In this document: positions 1-8,061 of the stretch, piece by piece
How the letters are laid out: each line of letters opens with the position of its first letter
Position numbering within the stretch: the stretch's first letter is position 1
The notes under the pieces: model-generated
The model's database searches: none
Told to the model about the DNA's origin: nothing
Seen by the model: only the letters and a program-made list of their open reading frames with translations
Assembly (NCBI GenBank): GCA_022836915.1
Contig: CP094668.1
Span: 4,836,001-4,900,000, forward strand
Length of the DNA stretch: 64,000 nt
Direction of reading: 5' to 3'
Source: Paenibacillus sp. OVF10
Lineage (GTDB): Bacteria; Bacillota; Bacilli; Paenibacillales; Paenibacillaceae
Position numbers and translations under genes: made by a program

Positions 1-10
1 ATTTCCTCCT
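1..10 (-). promoter_or_regulatory. Ribosome-binding site of the next gene (expected pdhB)
   Basis: The reverse complement of the first ten bases reads AGGAGGAAAT, a full Shine-Dalgarno sequence on the minus strand just downstream of pdhA. Its start codon lies outside the window. In Bacillota pdhB follows pdhA, so this is the likely gene; that identity is inference. Confidence 0.6.
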
Positions 11-63
11 TAAACATTGACAGTTCACATTTGAATTCGTACATGTATACCGGGACATTAAAG

Positions 64-1161
64 TCACGGATGTTTATGCTTTATCGGAAAAAACTTATTG
101 GAAATCAGCTTTTGCTCTTCCAAGTGCTTAGGCGTTTGTTCGAACATGCTGTCGATCAAGCCTGAAATCGTCATTTTCTCGGTTTTTTCCGCTTTTTTGA
201 TCTCTTCATTTACTTTAGCTTTTGCTTCTTCTTTCACACGTGCTGTATCTTCTTCAGTCCAAAGACCTTTTTTCTCAAGATATTTAGCGAAACGTGCGAT
301 AGGATCTTTAGCAGACCATTCTGCCTCTTCTTCTTTTGTACGATACTTGGAAGCATCATCCGAAAGGGAGTGAGGACGGAAACGATATGTTACTGCTTCG
401 ATCAATGTTGCGCCTTCTCCGTTACGTCCACGCTCAGCAGCTTCCTGAACAGCTTTGATAACAGCGAAGATGTCCATACCGTCAACTTTAACACCTTTGA
501 TACCTGCTGCTACCGCTTTGTGAGCGATGGAAAGAGCTGCTGTTTGTTTAGCAAAAGGAGTTGTGATGGCATAACCATTGTTTTGTACGAAGAAGATAAC
601 AGGCAGTTTGTATACACCAGCGTAGTTCAGACCTTCATAGAAGTCACCTTCAGAAGAACCGCCATCACCTGTGTACGTGATAACAACTTGTTTTTGTTTC
701 TTCAATTTGTAACCCATAGCGATACCCATTGCATGCAGAATTTGTGCACCAATGATGATTTGTGGCATCAATACATTAACGCCATCTGGAATTTGTCCAC
801 CATGTTGGTGTCCACGGGAGTACAAGAATGCTTGATAAAGAGGAAGTCCATGCCATACGAGTTGCGGAATGTCACGATAGCCAGGACATACAAAGTCTTC
901 TTTTTCAATTGCAAATTCACTACCAACCATTGTAGCTTCTTGACCAGATACTGGAGCATAGAAACCAAGACGACCTTGACGGCCCAGGTTTACTGCACGG
1001 TCATCCCAAGTACGGGTAAATACCATGCGGTACATAATTTCTTTTAATTGATCATCGGAAAGTGTAGGCATCATGTCTTTGTTAACAATTTCGCCGTCAG
1101 GAGACAGCACGGACAGAGCTTCTACATCCTCTGTATACACTTCATAAGGAACCTTGCTCAT
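64..1161 (-). CDS. pdhA: Pyruvate dehydrogenase E1 component subunit alpha
   Basis: E1 alpha of the pyruvate dehydrogenase complex; with E1 beta it decarboxylates pyruvate using thiamine diphosphate and passes the acetyl group to E2 lipoyl domains in the cytoplasm. The 365-residue product has the usual length. It carries the thiamine diphosphate motif starting GDG at residues 165-167 and ending NN at 194-195, and the phosphorylation-loop region around YRFRPHSLSDD. The start at 1161 is preceded by GAGGTGAAG. A strong promoter lies upstream at 1216-1245, and a perfect Shine-Dalgarno at the window edge indicates a co-transcribed pdhB. The frame is intact. Confidence is high. Confidence 0.96.
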   Translation of the reverse strand: MSKVPYEVYTEDVEALSVLSPDGEIVNKDMMPTLSDDQLKEIMYRMVFTRTWDDRAVNLGRQGRLGFYAPVSGQEATMVGSEFAIEKEDFVCPGYRDIPQLVWHGLPLYQAFLYSRGHQHGGQIPDGVNVLMPQIIIGAQILHAMGIAMGYKLKKQKQVVITYTGDGGSSEGDFYEGLNYAGVYKLPVIFFVQNNGYAITTPFAKQTAALSIAHKAVAAGIKGVKVDGMDIFAVIKAVQEAAERGRNGEGATLIEAVTYRFRPHSLSDDASKYRTKEEEAEWSAKDPIARFAKYLEKKGLWTEEDTARVKEEAKAKVNEEIKKAEKTEKMTISGLIDSMFEQTPKHLEEQKLISNKFFPIKHKHP

Positions 1162-1215
1162 TTTTTCTTCACCTCAACAAAAAATTTGAATATCAAGTTC
1201 CGCTGTTATAATATT

Positions 1216-1245
1216 ATTATACACCTGTTTCACTCCATACGTCAA
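1216..1245 (-). promoter_or_regulatory. Promoter of pdhA (sigma-A type)
   Basis: On the minus strand TTGACG (1245-1240) is separated by 18 bases from a perfect TATAAT (1221-1216), about 55 bases upstream of the pdhA start. Seen directly; function inferred. Confidence 0.65.
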
Positions 1246-1416
1246 AGAAATCCGTAATTTTTTTATGTTTCCTGCCGGATTGTATGTATAACAGGGGATT
1301 AATATTGGTATAACAGCATAATACATGATTGCGTGTTTGACCTAACCCCGCACAAGGGTAATCTTACCGTATTGCGCGGTCGAATGCAAAAAATTAACCG
1401 AGAAAGGTGACGTTTT

Positions 1417-2150
1417 ATGACGGATTCCCGCTATTTGAAACGCACGATTGTGAAGGAAGAGATTGAAAGTCGCTATCTCGGAGAGAAGCGAACGCTCCGT
1501 ATTTACCTCCTCCGGGCTATAACGAATTACTTAGCTACCCTGTCGTATATTGTCAGGATGGCGAAGAATTTTTTAATTTCGGACGAATTGCTACAACAGC
1601 TAACCAAATTATTCTGGACGAAGGAGCCGAACCTTTCATTATTGTAGGGGTTCAGGTCGATGTGTCTGTGAGAACGCAGGAATATGCTCCATTCGGAGAT
1701 CGGTTCAAGGCATATACCGCTTGCTTCGCTGAAGAGATTATTCCCTATATAGAAGAGAAATATCCTGTGCGCCGTTCTCCGCAGGAACGCATTCTTGCCG
1801 GAGACTCGCTTGGTGGCAGTGTTTCGCTTCATCTTGCTCTGTTATATCCGGATCTGTTCACACGTGTCATCAGCATGTCTGGTGCCTTCTACTCTGCTTC
1901 ACAAGAAATCTATGCCGCAGCTGAAGATCTGTCTTGGCTCTCGATCTGGATGATCGTTGGTTTACAGGAAACTGCCTTTAAGGCAGATACCGGTACGTAT
2001 GATTTTGTTCAATTAAACCGGGATACTCGAGAATTGCTGGAAAAACGTGGTGCTCTCGTCTCCTATCAAGAGAAAGACGGAAAACACCAATGGGGCTTTT
2101 GGCAGAAGGAATTGCCCGAAGCATTACTTTATTTTCTCCAGGAGAGATAA
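1417..2150 (+). CDS. Putative esterase (alpha/beta hydrolase, esterase D/enterochelin esterase-like)
   Basis: Cytoplasmic serine hydrolase of the putative esterase family; substrate not predictable. The start at 1417 follows AGAAAGGTGACG. The frame breaks near 1508-1512 within CCTCCTCC. One added C joins the first part (to RIYL) to a second frame reading PPGYNELLSYPV and on through the nucleophile elbow GDSLGG (Ser codon near 1806) and a C-terminal GKHQW that probably holds the catalytic His. The repaired product is about 244 residues, a normal length. The gene is monocistronic, convergent with the phosphatase gene, and followed by hairpins. The break is one of many homopolymer losses here, so I do not call it a pseudogene. 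Confidence 0.8.
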
Positions 2151-2229
2151 AAGGACCACATTAACAGGCGGCTGAAATGCCGCTATTGTTTTTCATTTTA
2201 ATGATACCGCTTACAATTGTAATCTGAAA

Positions 2230-2277
2230 AAGAAGCAGGATATCCTGCTTGCTTTAAGTGCTCTAATCCTGCTTCTT
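2230..2277. terminator. Nested inverted repeat, likely bidirectional terminator
   Basis: Arms AAGAAGCAGGAT (2230-2241) and ATCCTGCTTCTT (2266-2277) are exact complements. The left arm also forms an inner palindrome GCAGGATATCCTGC (2235-2248). It lies between convergent genes (esterase and tyrosine phosphatase), as expected for a shared terminator. A weaker GCGGC/GCCGC hairpin with a T-rich tail sits at about 2168-2195. Confidence 0.55.
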
Positions 2278-2315
2278 TGCCCGATTACAAATTAAGCATG
2301 AATTTCGTTTACTTT

Positions 2316-2786
2316 TTAAGCTAAGGAATGTTCCGCTTCAATCTTTCTCAACAGAACATCGCAGCCTGCGTTAACCAGCTCGTACACCTCTTCAAAATTG
2401 CCTGTGTAATACGGGTCAGGTACTTCTCTGAGTTTTTCCTCGGGAAGCATGTCCATGAACTTGATGATGTCCGCCTCAGCTCCGCCTGGAACGTTGCGCA
2501 CATTATCTGCATTGGAATTGTCCATACACACAATGTAATCAAATTGAGTAAAGTCTTCGCTGGCGAACTGTCTTGCTGCCATGTTGGCATAAGAAATCTG
2601 GTACGAATCCAGCAATTTTCGAGTCCCTTCATGCGGAGGTTTACCAACATGCCAGTCCCCTGTACCCGCTGAGTCCACACGAATCTGGTGTTCAAGCCCC
2701 TTCTCCAGGACTTTGTGACGCAAAACGGCTTCAGCCATTGGTGATCTACATATATTGCCCAGACATACAAACAAAACATTAATCAT
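2316..2786 (-). CDS. Low-molecular-weight protein-tyrosine phosphatase
   Basis: Cytoplasmic phosphatase that removes phosphate from protein tyrosine (or arginine) residues. The 156-residue product opens with the signature loop C-x5-R: Cys8 in CLGNICRS and Arg14. The general-acid motif DPYY is near residues 122-125. Length and motif order fit the YfkJ/YwlE/Wzb family; which member, and so Tyr versus Arg specificity, cannot be settled here. The start at 2786 lies one base after the stop of the TRIC-like gene and uses AAGGGGGAT overlapping that stop, so the pair is co-transcribed and probably translationally coupled. Confidence 0.9.
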   Translation of the reverse strand: MINVLFVCLGNICRSPMAEAVLRHKVLEKGLEHQIRVDSAGTGDWHVGKPPHEGTRKLLDSYQISYANMAARQFASEDFTQFDYIVCMDNSNADNVRNVPGGAEADIIKFMDMLPEEKLREVPDPYYTGNFEEVYELVNAGCDVLLRKIEAEHSLA

Positions 2787-2787
2787 A

Positions 2788-3498
2788 TTAATCCCCCTTG
2801 CTTAACGTACCTTGCAATACCGACGATGTTGGCTGTGTCACAATGCTCTCCGGCTGAGGAGTGACGTTCCCGGTCTCAGATGGCACCAACGAACGACGTG
2901 GCAGTTTCCATTTATAATGTACAGAACACATCCGGAAGAACACAACGGCCGCGAAACAAAATAATAATCCGGCATTCGTTGTTAACCAACCCATACCTAT
3001 AACAAAACCGGCTGTCATTGCCCATACAGCATAAATTTCGTCACGCAATACAAGCGGTTTACGTCCCGCAAGCACATCACGAATAACGCCTCCACCAATA
3101 CCGGTCATTACTGCTGCAACGATAACTGCGCTAATAGGATGTCCCATGTTCGCCGCGTACAGCGCCCCTTGAATTGCAAATGCTGCGAGTCCGATTGCAT
3201 CAAACAACGCCTCTGTTCGCTTCCAGTGACTTATCCACTTGAGAGGCAATATAAACGCAATCGCTACAGATACTAAGGCTAACATAATAAGTGATCCCTG
3301 ACTCCACAGTGTCGTTACAGGTATACCTATAAGTACATTCCGGATAATCCCGCCTCCGAATGCCGTGACAAGTCCAAGCACTAGTACACCCAGAATGTCA
3401 TACTCCTCTTCCATTGCTACGAAGGCACCGGACATTGCAAATGCGATAGTGCCTATAATGCTGAATACTTCAAAAATGTGTAAGTCCAACCTGTTCAA
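2788..3498 (-). CDS. TRIC/UPF0126 family membrane protein
   Basis: Integral membrane protein of the bacterial trimeric intracellular cation channel-like family (UPF0126; E. coli YicG/YadS type, some linked to glycine transport). The 236 residues hold two homologous halves, each with three hydrophobic helices and a glycine-rich signature, GGGIIRNVL in the first and GGGVIRDVL in the second. The C-terminal 40 residues are polar and probably cytoplasmic. It is the first gene of a two-gene unit with the tyrosine phosphatase and is divergent from the thiamine pyrophosphokinase gene. The ligand cannot be inferred from sequence. Confidence 0.85.
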   Translation of the reverse strand: MNRLDLHIFEVFSIIGTIAFAMSGAFVAMEEEYDILGVLVLGLVTAFGGGIIRNVLIGIPVTTLWSQGSLIMLALVSVAIAFILPLKWISHWKRTEALFDAIGLAAFAIQGALYAANMGHPISAVIVAAVMTGIGGGVIRDVLAGRKPLVLRDEIYAVWAMTAGFVIGMGWLTTNAGLLFCFAAVVFFRMCSVHYKWKLPRRSLVPSETGNVTPQPESIVTQPTSSVLQGTLSKGD

Positions 3499-3557
3499 AC
3501 CTCACTTTTCAAGTCATCTCCATGTCGCTCTACCCATTGTATCCGCGAGCACTGAAA

Positions 3558-3586
3558 TTGTGCAACCACATTTTGTGGATTATACT
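3558..3586 (+). promoter_or_regulatory. Candidate promoter of thiN
   Basis: TTGTGC (3558-3563), a 17-base spacer and TATACT (3581-3586) lie 86 bases upstream of the thiamine pyrophosphokinase start in the divergent intergenic region. The -35 box is imperfect, so confidence is moderate. Confidence 0.4.
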
Positions 3587-3671
3587 GGTTTGGTGAATAT
3601 ATTTGTACAGGTTCCAACATTATATTTGAACAATGAACTATTTTTCTCTGAACTAGGAAGGATGAAATAAA

Positions 3672-4313
3672 ATGACGGTGAAACGGATAGTTATTTTTAC
3701 AGGCGGAAACTTATCTGTAGAATTACTTCAGGAAATACGAGAAGATGATATGATCATCGCGGCCGATCGCGGTGCATTATTTTTAATTGAACACGGCATT
3801 CAGCCTCACATTGCAGTTGGAGACTTCGACTCCATTACTGAAGAGGAACGTATCATTGTAAGCAACAATAGCATTCGGTTCATTACATGTGACCCTGTTC
3901 ATAAGGATCTTACTGATACAGAAATGGCTTTTGAGACAGCGCTAGATTACGAACCTTCTCACATCTTAATGTTAGGTGCTACAGGTACACGTATGGATCA
4001 CACTCTCGCTAATGTACATATCATGGTTCGCGCGATGCAACATCATATCTCCTGTGCCATTCAGGACAAACACAACTACATGACACTGACCACATCCAAA
4101 GCTGTGGTTGAACACCGAGACTATAAATATGTTTCTCTGCTGCCCTTGACTCATGAAGTTGCAGGAATAACTCTAGATGGTTTTATGTATCCGCTAGATC
4201 AAGCCACCATTCGCATGGGACAATCCTTGGGTGTAAGCAACAAGCTCTTAGGCTCCTCCGGTACAGTCACTATTGATAGTGGCTTATTACTGATAATTCA
4301 GAGCAAAGATTGA
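3672..4313 (+). CDS. thiN: Thiamine pyrophosphokinase
   Basis: Transfers pyrophosphate from ATP to thiamine, making thiamine diphosphate, the cofactor of pyruvate dehydrogenase and other enzymes. The 213-residue product shows the family motifs in order: AADRGA near residue 31, VGDFDS near 51, a KDLTDTE segment near 79, LGATGTRMDHTLAN near 101, and a C-terminal beta domain. The start at 3672 follows AGGAAGGATGAAATAAA. It is monocistronic and followed by a near-perfect terminator. It complements the thi operon 2-6 kb downstream, which makes the thiazole half of thiamine. Confidence 0.93.
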   Translation: MTVKRIVIFTGGNLSVELLQEIREDDMIIAADRGALFLIEHGIQPHIAVGDFDSITEEERIIVSNNSIRFITCDPVHKDLTDTEMAFETALDYEPSHILMLGATGTRMDHTLANVHIMVRAMQHHISCAIQDKHNYMTLTTSKAVVEHRDYKYVSLLPLTHEVAGITLDGFMYPLDQATIRMGQSLGVSNKLLGSSGTVTIDSGLLLIIQSKD

Positions 4314-4389
4314 ATCTATTCGTATGCTTCATAGTTATTTATTACGTTTTTGTAACCAGTGATTGAATGAAGAAAATAGGTTCACACAT

Positions 4390-4430
4390 AACAAAGACCC
4401 TTGATATTCAAGGGTCTTTGTTGTTTCATC
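4390..4430 (+). terminator. Rho-independent terminator of thiN
   Basis: Perfect 15-bp stem (AACAAAGACCCTTGA at 4390-4404, complement 4408-4422) with a three-base loop and a T-rich tail. Confidence 0.85.
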
Positions 4431-4609
4431 TTTATTCTTCGTCCGTCAATGATTAATTTTTTGACATTTTTAATCATATTTTAATAAACATACCCAAACC
4501 ATTGTGGCGCAAGGGATTACACTTCCCTATCCAATTTCTAGGCTGTTACAAAGCTGTTATACTCGCTCTAGCAACTTAACGAAAACGAATTTTGGAGGTA
4601 CTAACTAAC

Positions 4610-5110
4610 ATGAAAACAAACATCTTTGTCCAAAAGGCCGTAACCGTCGGGTTGTGCGCTACACTAGGTTTTGGAGCTGTATTAATGACTAACGCACCTG
4701 TTGCACAGGCAGCAACTGCTTCTGTATCCACAGGTCAACAGATTGTTAACTATGGTAAACAATTTACTGGAACTCCATATAAATTTGGTGCTTCAACATC
4801 AACAACCAAAGTTTTTGACTGTTCTTCTTTTATGAAATATATTTTCAAAAAGTATGGTGTAGATTTGCCGCGCACTTCCGTGAAACAATCCAAAGAAGGT
4901 AAAGCTGTGTCTAAAGCTAATCTGCGTGTCGGAGATCTGGTATTCTTCTCAAGTGGTAGCCGGTCTACCGGTTCTAATGTCACTCACGTAGGTGTTTATG
5001 CGGGAAATGGTAAGATTCTGCATACGTATGGATCTCCAGGCGTAACCCTCTCTGATCTGGACTCTGGTACTTGGAAGAGAACGTATGTTAAAGCTCGTCG
5101 TGTACTTTAG
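4610..5110 (+). CDS. Secreted NlpC/P60 family peptidoglycan hydrolase
   Basis: Exported endopeptidase that cleaves stem peptides of peptidoglycan (family function: D-Glu to diamino acid bond). The 166-residue product has a Sec signal peptide (basic MKTNIF, hydrophobic core, cleavage probably after VAQA near residue 35), then directly a single NlpC/P60 domain. Catalytic Cys is in FDCSSF, first His in THVGVY, third polar residue probably His in LHTYG. There is no SH3 or LysM wall-binding domain, so it is a minimal hydrolase. ATG 4610 is chosen because GGAGG lies 12 bases upstream; a further in-frame TTG at 4592 sits inside that Shine-Dalgarno. A TATACT box is at about 4560. A terminator follows. 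Confidence 0.9.
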   Translation: MKTNIFVQKAVTVGLCATLGFGAVLMTNAPVAQAATASVSTGQQIVNYGKQFTGTPYKFGASTSTTKVFDCSSFMKYIFKKYGVDLPRTSVKQSKEGKAVSKANLRVGDLVFFSSGSRSTGSNVTHVGVYAGNGKILHTYGSPGVTLSDLDSGTWKRTYVKARRVL

Positions 5111-5131
5111 AATTATATATTGCTAGTAAGT

Positions 5132-5163
5132 AAAGGCCGGACGAAATGTTCCGGTCTTTTTAT
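5132..5163 (+). terminator. Rho-independent terminator after the NlpC/P60 gene
   Basis: Stem AAAGGCCGGA (5132-5141) pairs with TCCGGTCTTT (5150-5159) with one G-T pair, followed by T's. Confidence 0.75.
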
Positions 5164-5218
5164 TTACCCTTTTTTCGCCACAGTCTAAACTGGTGTTTCA
5201 TGGAATTCGGTGATACAT

Positions 5219-5922
5219 CTAATTTTTATCATGAAGCATGTAACCGATCCCACGCACCGTATGAATCAGTTTCACACTTCTTCCCTTATCCACCTTAACC
5301 CTTAGATGTTTGATATACACATCCACAACGTTGGTATCCATCGCATACTCATATCCCCATACTTCCCGCAAAATATCACTCCGGGTACATGCTTCATTCA
5401 CATGCAGGGCCAGGAATTCCAGCAATTCGTACTCTTTTGGCGTTAATGTCAGGTATTCACCCGTACGACTTACCCTTCTTGAACGCAAATTGACTTTAAG
5501 ATCATGAACTACAATTACTTCCTCACCCTCTGGTGTTGCATTCGCAAAAACACGCAATAAATTTCGTATTCTGGCAAGCATCACGGTTAAGTGGATCGGT
5601 TCCTCCATCACGTCATTAGCTCCGTAATCCAGCCATTCCACGATGAACTGAGGAGATGCATTTGAAGTAATAACCAGTAGAGGTATAACCTGACCCTTAT
5701 CTATCCATCGTTTTAACTCTAATTTCTGATCCTGGCCACAATGTTCATTTCCTCTTCCCGTTCTACCAGGATGATCAGTTTAATATGCAGCAACGAAGGC
5801 TCGACGGATTGGTTTAGTTGGGACCACTTCATTCGTTGCACCTCATACCCTTCGCTACATAAAATATCCTGAATTAGGCTGACCTGTTCTCCTGCTCCAA
5901 TCAGCAAAATGACTGTTTTCAC
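5219..5922 (-). CDS. OmpR/PhoB-type response regulator with atypical receiver (frame break)
   Basis: DNA-binding regulator. The N-terminal part (about residues 1-67) is receiver-like but lacks the Asp pocket: the strand that should hold the phospho-acceptor reads IKLIILVEREE, and the usual conserved Lys position reads MEEPI. The C-terminal 100 residues are a normal winged helix (LTPKEYELLEFLALH, DVYIKHLRVKVDKG, IHTVRGIGYML). The frame breaks near 5720, where AAATTAG should have one more A; the repaired protein is about 234 residues, typical for the family. No sensor kinase gene is adjacent. It is convergent with the NlpC/P60 gene. Phosphorylation-independent regulation is an inference from the missing acidic residues. 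Confidence 0.8.
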
Positions 5923-5995
5923 TCTTTTTCACCCGGCCTGTCTCTATCCCCACTGCTCGCAGCAATGGTTGGTACAGATAGCATGCCGTAAAATG

Positions 5996-6028
5996 AAAAA
6001 GTCCATTCCCTCAAGGGAACAGACTTTG
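5996..6028 (-). terminator. Terminator of the thi operon
   Basis: On the minus strand AAAGTCTGTTCCC (6027-6015) pairs, with a mismatch, with GGGAATGGACTTT (6010-5998), followed by T's (to 5996). It lies just after thiF. Confidence 0.75.
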
Positions 6029-6041
6029 CTTCTTTCTTGCT

Positions 6042-7091
6042 TTAACCAAAGTAGCGATGGACGAGCGCACGTGCTTCAGCTGTGTCTTTTGTTCCGTGTA
6101 CGAGGACACGTCCATCTTGGAAAATAACCATTCTATGGACTCCTGTTGTAAAAGAAACCAGAAACGGATTGGATTCCACTTTTCCTTCTTGAAGCCTGTT
6201 CAGACGTTCCGCCGTATGTTGAAGATCCAGATTCATACGCCGTGCAGGTCGGATCTGAACGGTGTCCCTGCCACATAACACATCGGTTTTCTCCAGATTG
6301 GACGCAGAAAGATATGGATATGTTGCCGAAGTGCCGCAGGAAGGACAGTCTTGCTTTTTCGCACCATCCACATTGATGGATATGTATTCGTTCCTCCACA
6401 CGTCAAATGACAATAACTTACGTCTCAATGCATTGGCATTGCCACTAAGTAACTTCATCGCTTCTGCTGTCTGATTTGCCGTTACCATCTGTACCGCTTG
6501 AGGTATGATACCAGACGTATCACATGTATCTCCTCCCAGAGGGACTTCACCCAGCAAACAATTTAAACATGGCGTATCTCCAGGCATAAACGTATAGGTG
6601 ATGCCGTAACTACCTACGCATCCACCATAAATCCAGGGAATACGGTGTTTCTGTGCCATATCGTTAATGAGTAATCGCGTATCAAAGTTATCCGTTGCAT
6701 CCATGATCAAGTCGGTATGCTGAACGAGTTCTTCCAATTCATCTACTCTGACATCCAACACTTTCCCTTCCACATGAACCGTGGAATTAATGGCAGATAA
6801 CCGTTTTTCCGCTGCCATCGCCTTCGGCATCCGTTCAATCGCGTCCTGTTCTACATATAATTGCTGTCGCTGCAGGTTACTCCACTCCACATAATCACGA
6901 TCCACAATTGTTAAGTGTCCAACTCCTGAACGAACTAACGTTTCTGCAATTCCTGTTCCGAGTGCGCCAGCGCCTACAATTAAAACTCTGCTGCCCTTTA
7001 ATCTGGCCTGGCCTTCCTTGCCAAGTGGCGCGTAACGTTCCTGTCTGGAATAACGATCGGCCTGTTCTGAGGATGTTAATTGATCTGTCAT
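6042..7091 (-). CDS. thiF: Thiazole biosynthesis adenylyltransferase ThiF (E1-like)
   Basis: Adenylates the C-terminal Gly of ThiS so that it can receive sulfur for thiazole synthesis. The 349 residues contain an E1/MoeB-type Rossmann domain with GAGALGTG near residue 40, the catalytic-site DATDNFDTR near residue 130, and zinc-binding CxxC pairs CLNC and CPSC. About 85 extra residues at the C-terminus exceed the minimal ThiF/MoeB fold. It overlaps thiG by 4 bases and is the last gene of the operon before the terminator. MoeB or a dual role is possible by homology, but the operon context favours ThiF. Confidence 0.9.
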   Translation of the reverse strand: MTDQLTSSEQADRYSRQERYAPLGKEGQARLKGSRVLIVGAGALGTGIAETLVRSGVGHLTIVDRDYVEWSNLQRQQLYVEQDAIERMPKAMAAEKRLSAINSTVHVEGKVLDVRVDELEELVQHTDLIMDATDNFDTRLLINDMAQKHRIPWIYGGCVGSYGITYTFMPGDTPCLNCLLGEVPLGGDTCDTSGIIPQAVQMVTANQTAEAMKLLSGNANALRRKLLSFDVWRNEYISINVDGAKKQDCPSCGTSATYPYLSASNLEKTDVLCGRDTVQIRPARRMNLDLQHTAERLNRLQEGKVESNPFLVSFTTGVHRMVIFQDGRVLVHGTKDTAEARALVHRYFG

Positions 7092-7861
7092 GTATGAACC
7101 ATTCCTTCCACAGGACTACTGGCTGCTGCATAACGCTTTACGGGAATCATGCCTGCCTCATATGCCAATCTACCTGCTTCTACCCCCAATCGCATCGCTT
7201 TAGCCATGCTCACTGGATCCCCTGATCCGGATACGGCTGTATTTAACAATACGCCATCTGCACCAAGTTCCATCGCATAAGCAGCATCTTTTGGGGAGCG
7301 CAATCCTGCATCCACAATTACAGGTACAACGGCCTGCTCAATGATGATCTCAAGGTTATAGGGATTGATGATGCCTCTGCCAGCTCCGATGGGAGAAGCG
7401 CCAGGCATTACAGCATGTACGCCAAGCAATTGTAGCCTTTTGGCCAGAATGACATCATCCGAAATATAAGGCAATACCGTGAAGCCCTTTTCAAGCAAAA
7501 TTTCGCAAGCCTTGTACGTTTCAATCGGATCTGGGAGTAACGTCATTCCATCTCCGATGACTTCGACTTTTATCATATCACAAAGTCCTGAAGCCCGCGC
7601 AAGCTCGGCAATTCGCACCGCCTCTTCCGCATTGGAAGCTCCAGCCGTATTCGGAAGAAGAGTGTATTTGTCCAGATCCAATGTATCCAGGAAATGCTTC
7701 TGGTTGCGCTCCTCCAGATTCAGACGACGAACAGCAAAGGTTAAAACTTCCGTTTCAGATGCTTCCACAGCCTGACTTTGCACTTCCAGATCCGAAAACT
7801 TGCCTGTTCCGAGCAACAATCTGGACTCAAACGTATATTTACCAATATTCAACATCATCAA
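7088..7861 (-). CDS. thiG: Thiazole synthase
   Basis: Condenses 1-deoxy-xylulose 5-phosphate, dehydroglycine and ThiS-thiocarboxylate into the thiazole phosphate precursor of thiamine. The 257-residue TIM barrel has the Schiff-base Lys in MIKVEVIGD near residue 96, PLG-type phosphate-binding motifs (SPIGAGRGI, VDAGLRSPKDA, GADGVLLNTAV), and normal length. It overlaps thiS at 7858-7861 and thiF at 7088-7091 by ATGA-type junctions, showing translational coupling inside the TPP-riboswitch operon. Confidence 0.95.
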   Translation of the reverse strand: MMMLNIGKYTFESRLLLGTGKFSDLEVQSQAVEASETEVLTFAVRRLNLEERNQKHFLDTLDLDKYTLLPNTAGASNAEEAVRIAELARASGLCDMIKVEVIGDGMTLLPDPIETYKACEILLEKGFTVLPYISDDVILAKRLQLLGVHAVMPGASPIGAGRGIINPYNLEIIIEQAVVPVIVDAGLRSPKDAAYAMELGADGVLLNTAVSGSGDPVSMAKAMRLGVEAGRLAYEAGMIPVKRYAAASSPVEGMVHT

Positions 7862-8061
7862 CCGCCTCCTACAAAATGTACAATCTCAATTCGATCGCCT
7901 TCTCTTAATGCCGTTGACTCATGATACTCACGGGTTAAAATATGCTTGTTCAGCTCTACAACTACAGTCTTGACTTGCAGATCAAAAGATTTAAGCAGTT
8001 TATCCACACGATTCAATCTGTCTTCAATCTCCATCCGTTGACCATTAACGATGATATTCAC
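7858..8061 (-). CDS. thiS: Sulfur carrier protein ThiS
   Basis: Small ubiquitin-fold carrier (67 residues) that brings sulfur as a C-terminal thiocarboxylate to thiazole synthase. It ends in VGGG, the required Gly-Gly tail modified by ThiF. It overlaps both thiO (8058-8061) and thiG (7858-7861) by four bases. Length, tail and position leave little doubt. Confidence 0.94.
   Translation of the reverse strand: MNIIVNGQRMEIEDRLNRVDKLLKSFDLQVKTVVVELNKHILTREYHESTALREGDRIEIVHFVGGG

Noticed and set aside
370..1047. 225-codon frame antisense to pdhA
   Set aside because: Shadow of the highly biased pdhA coding frame; no Shine-Dalgarno and no recognisable domain.
4440..4590. c-di-AMP (ydaO-type) riboswitch before the NlpC/P60 gene
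   Set aside because: Such riboswitches often precede wall hydrolases in this group, but the conserved aptamer blocks are absent in the 150-base upstream region.
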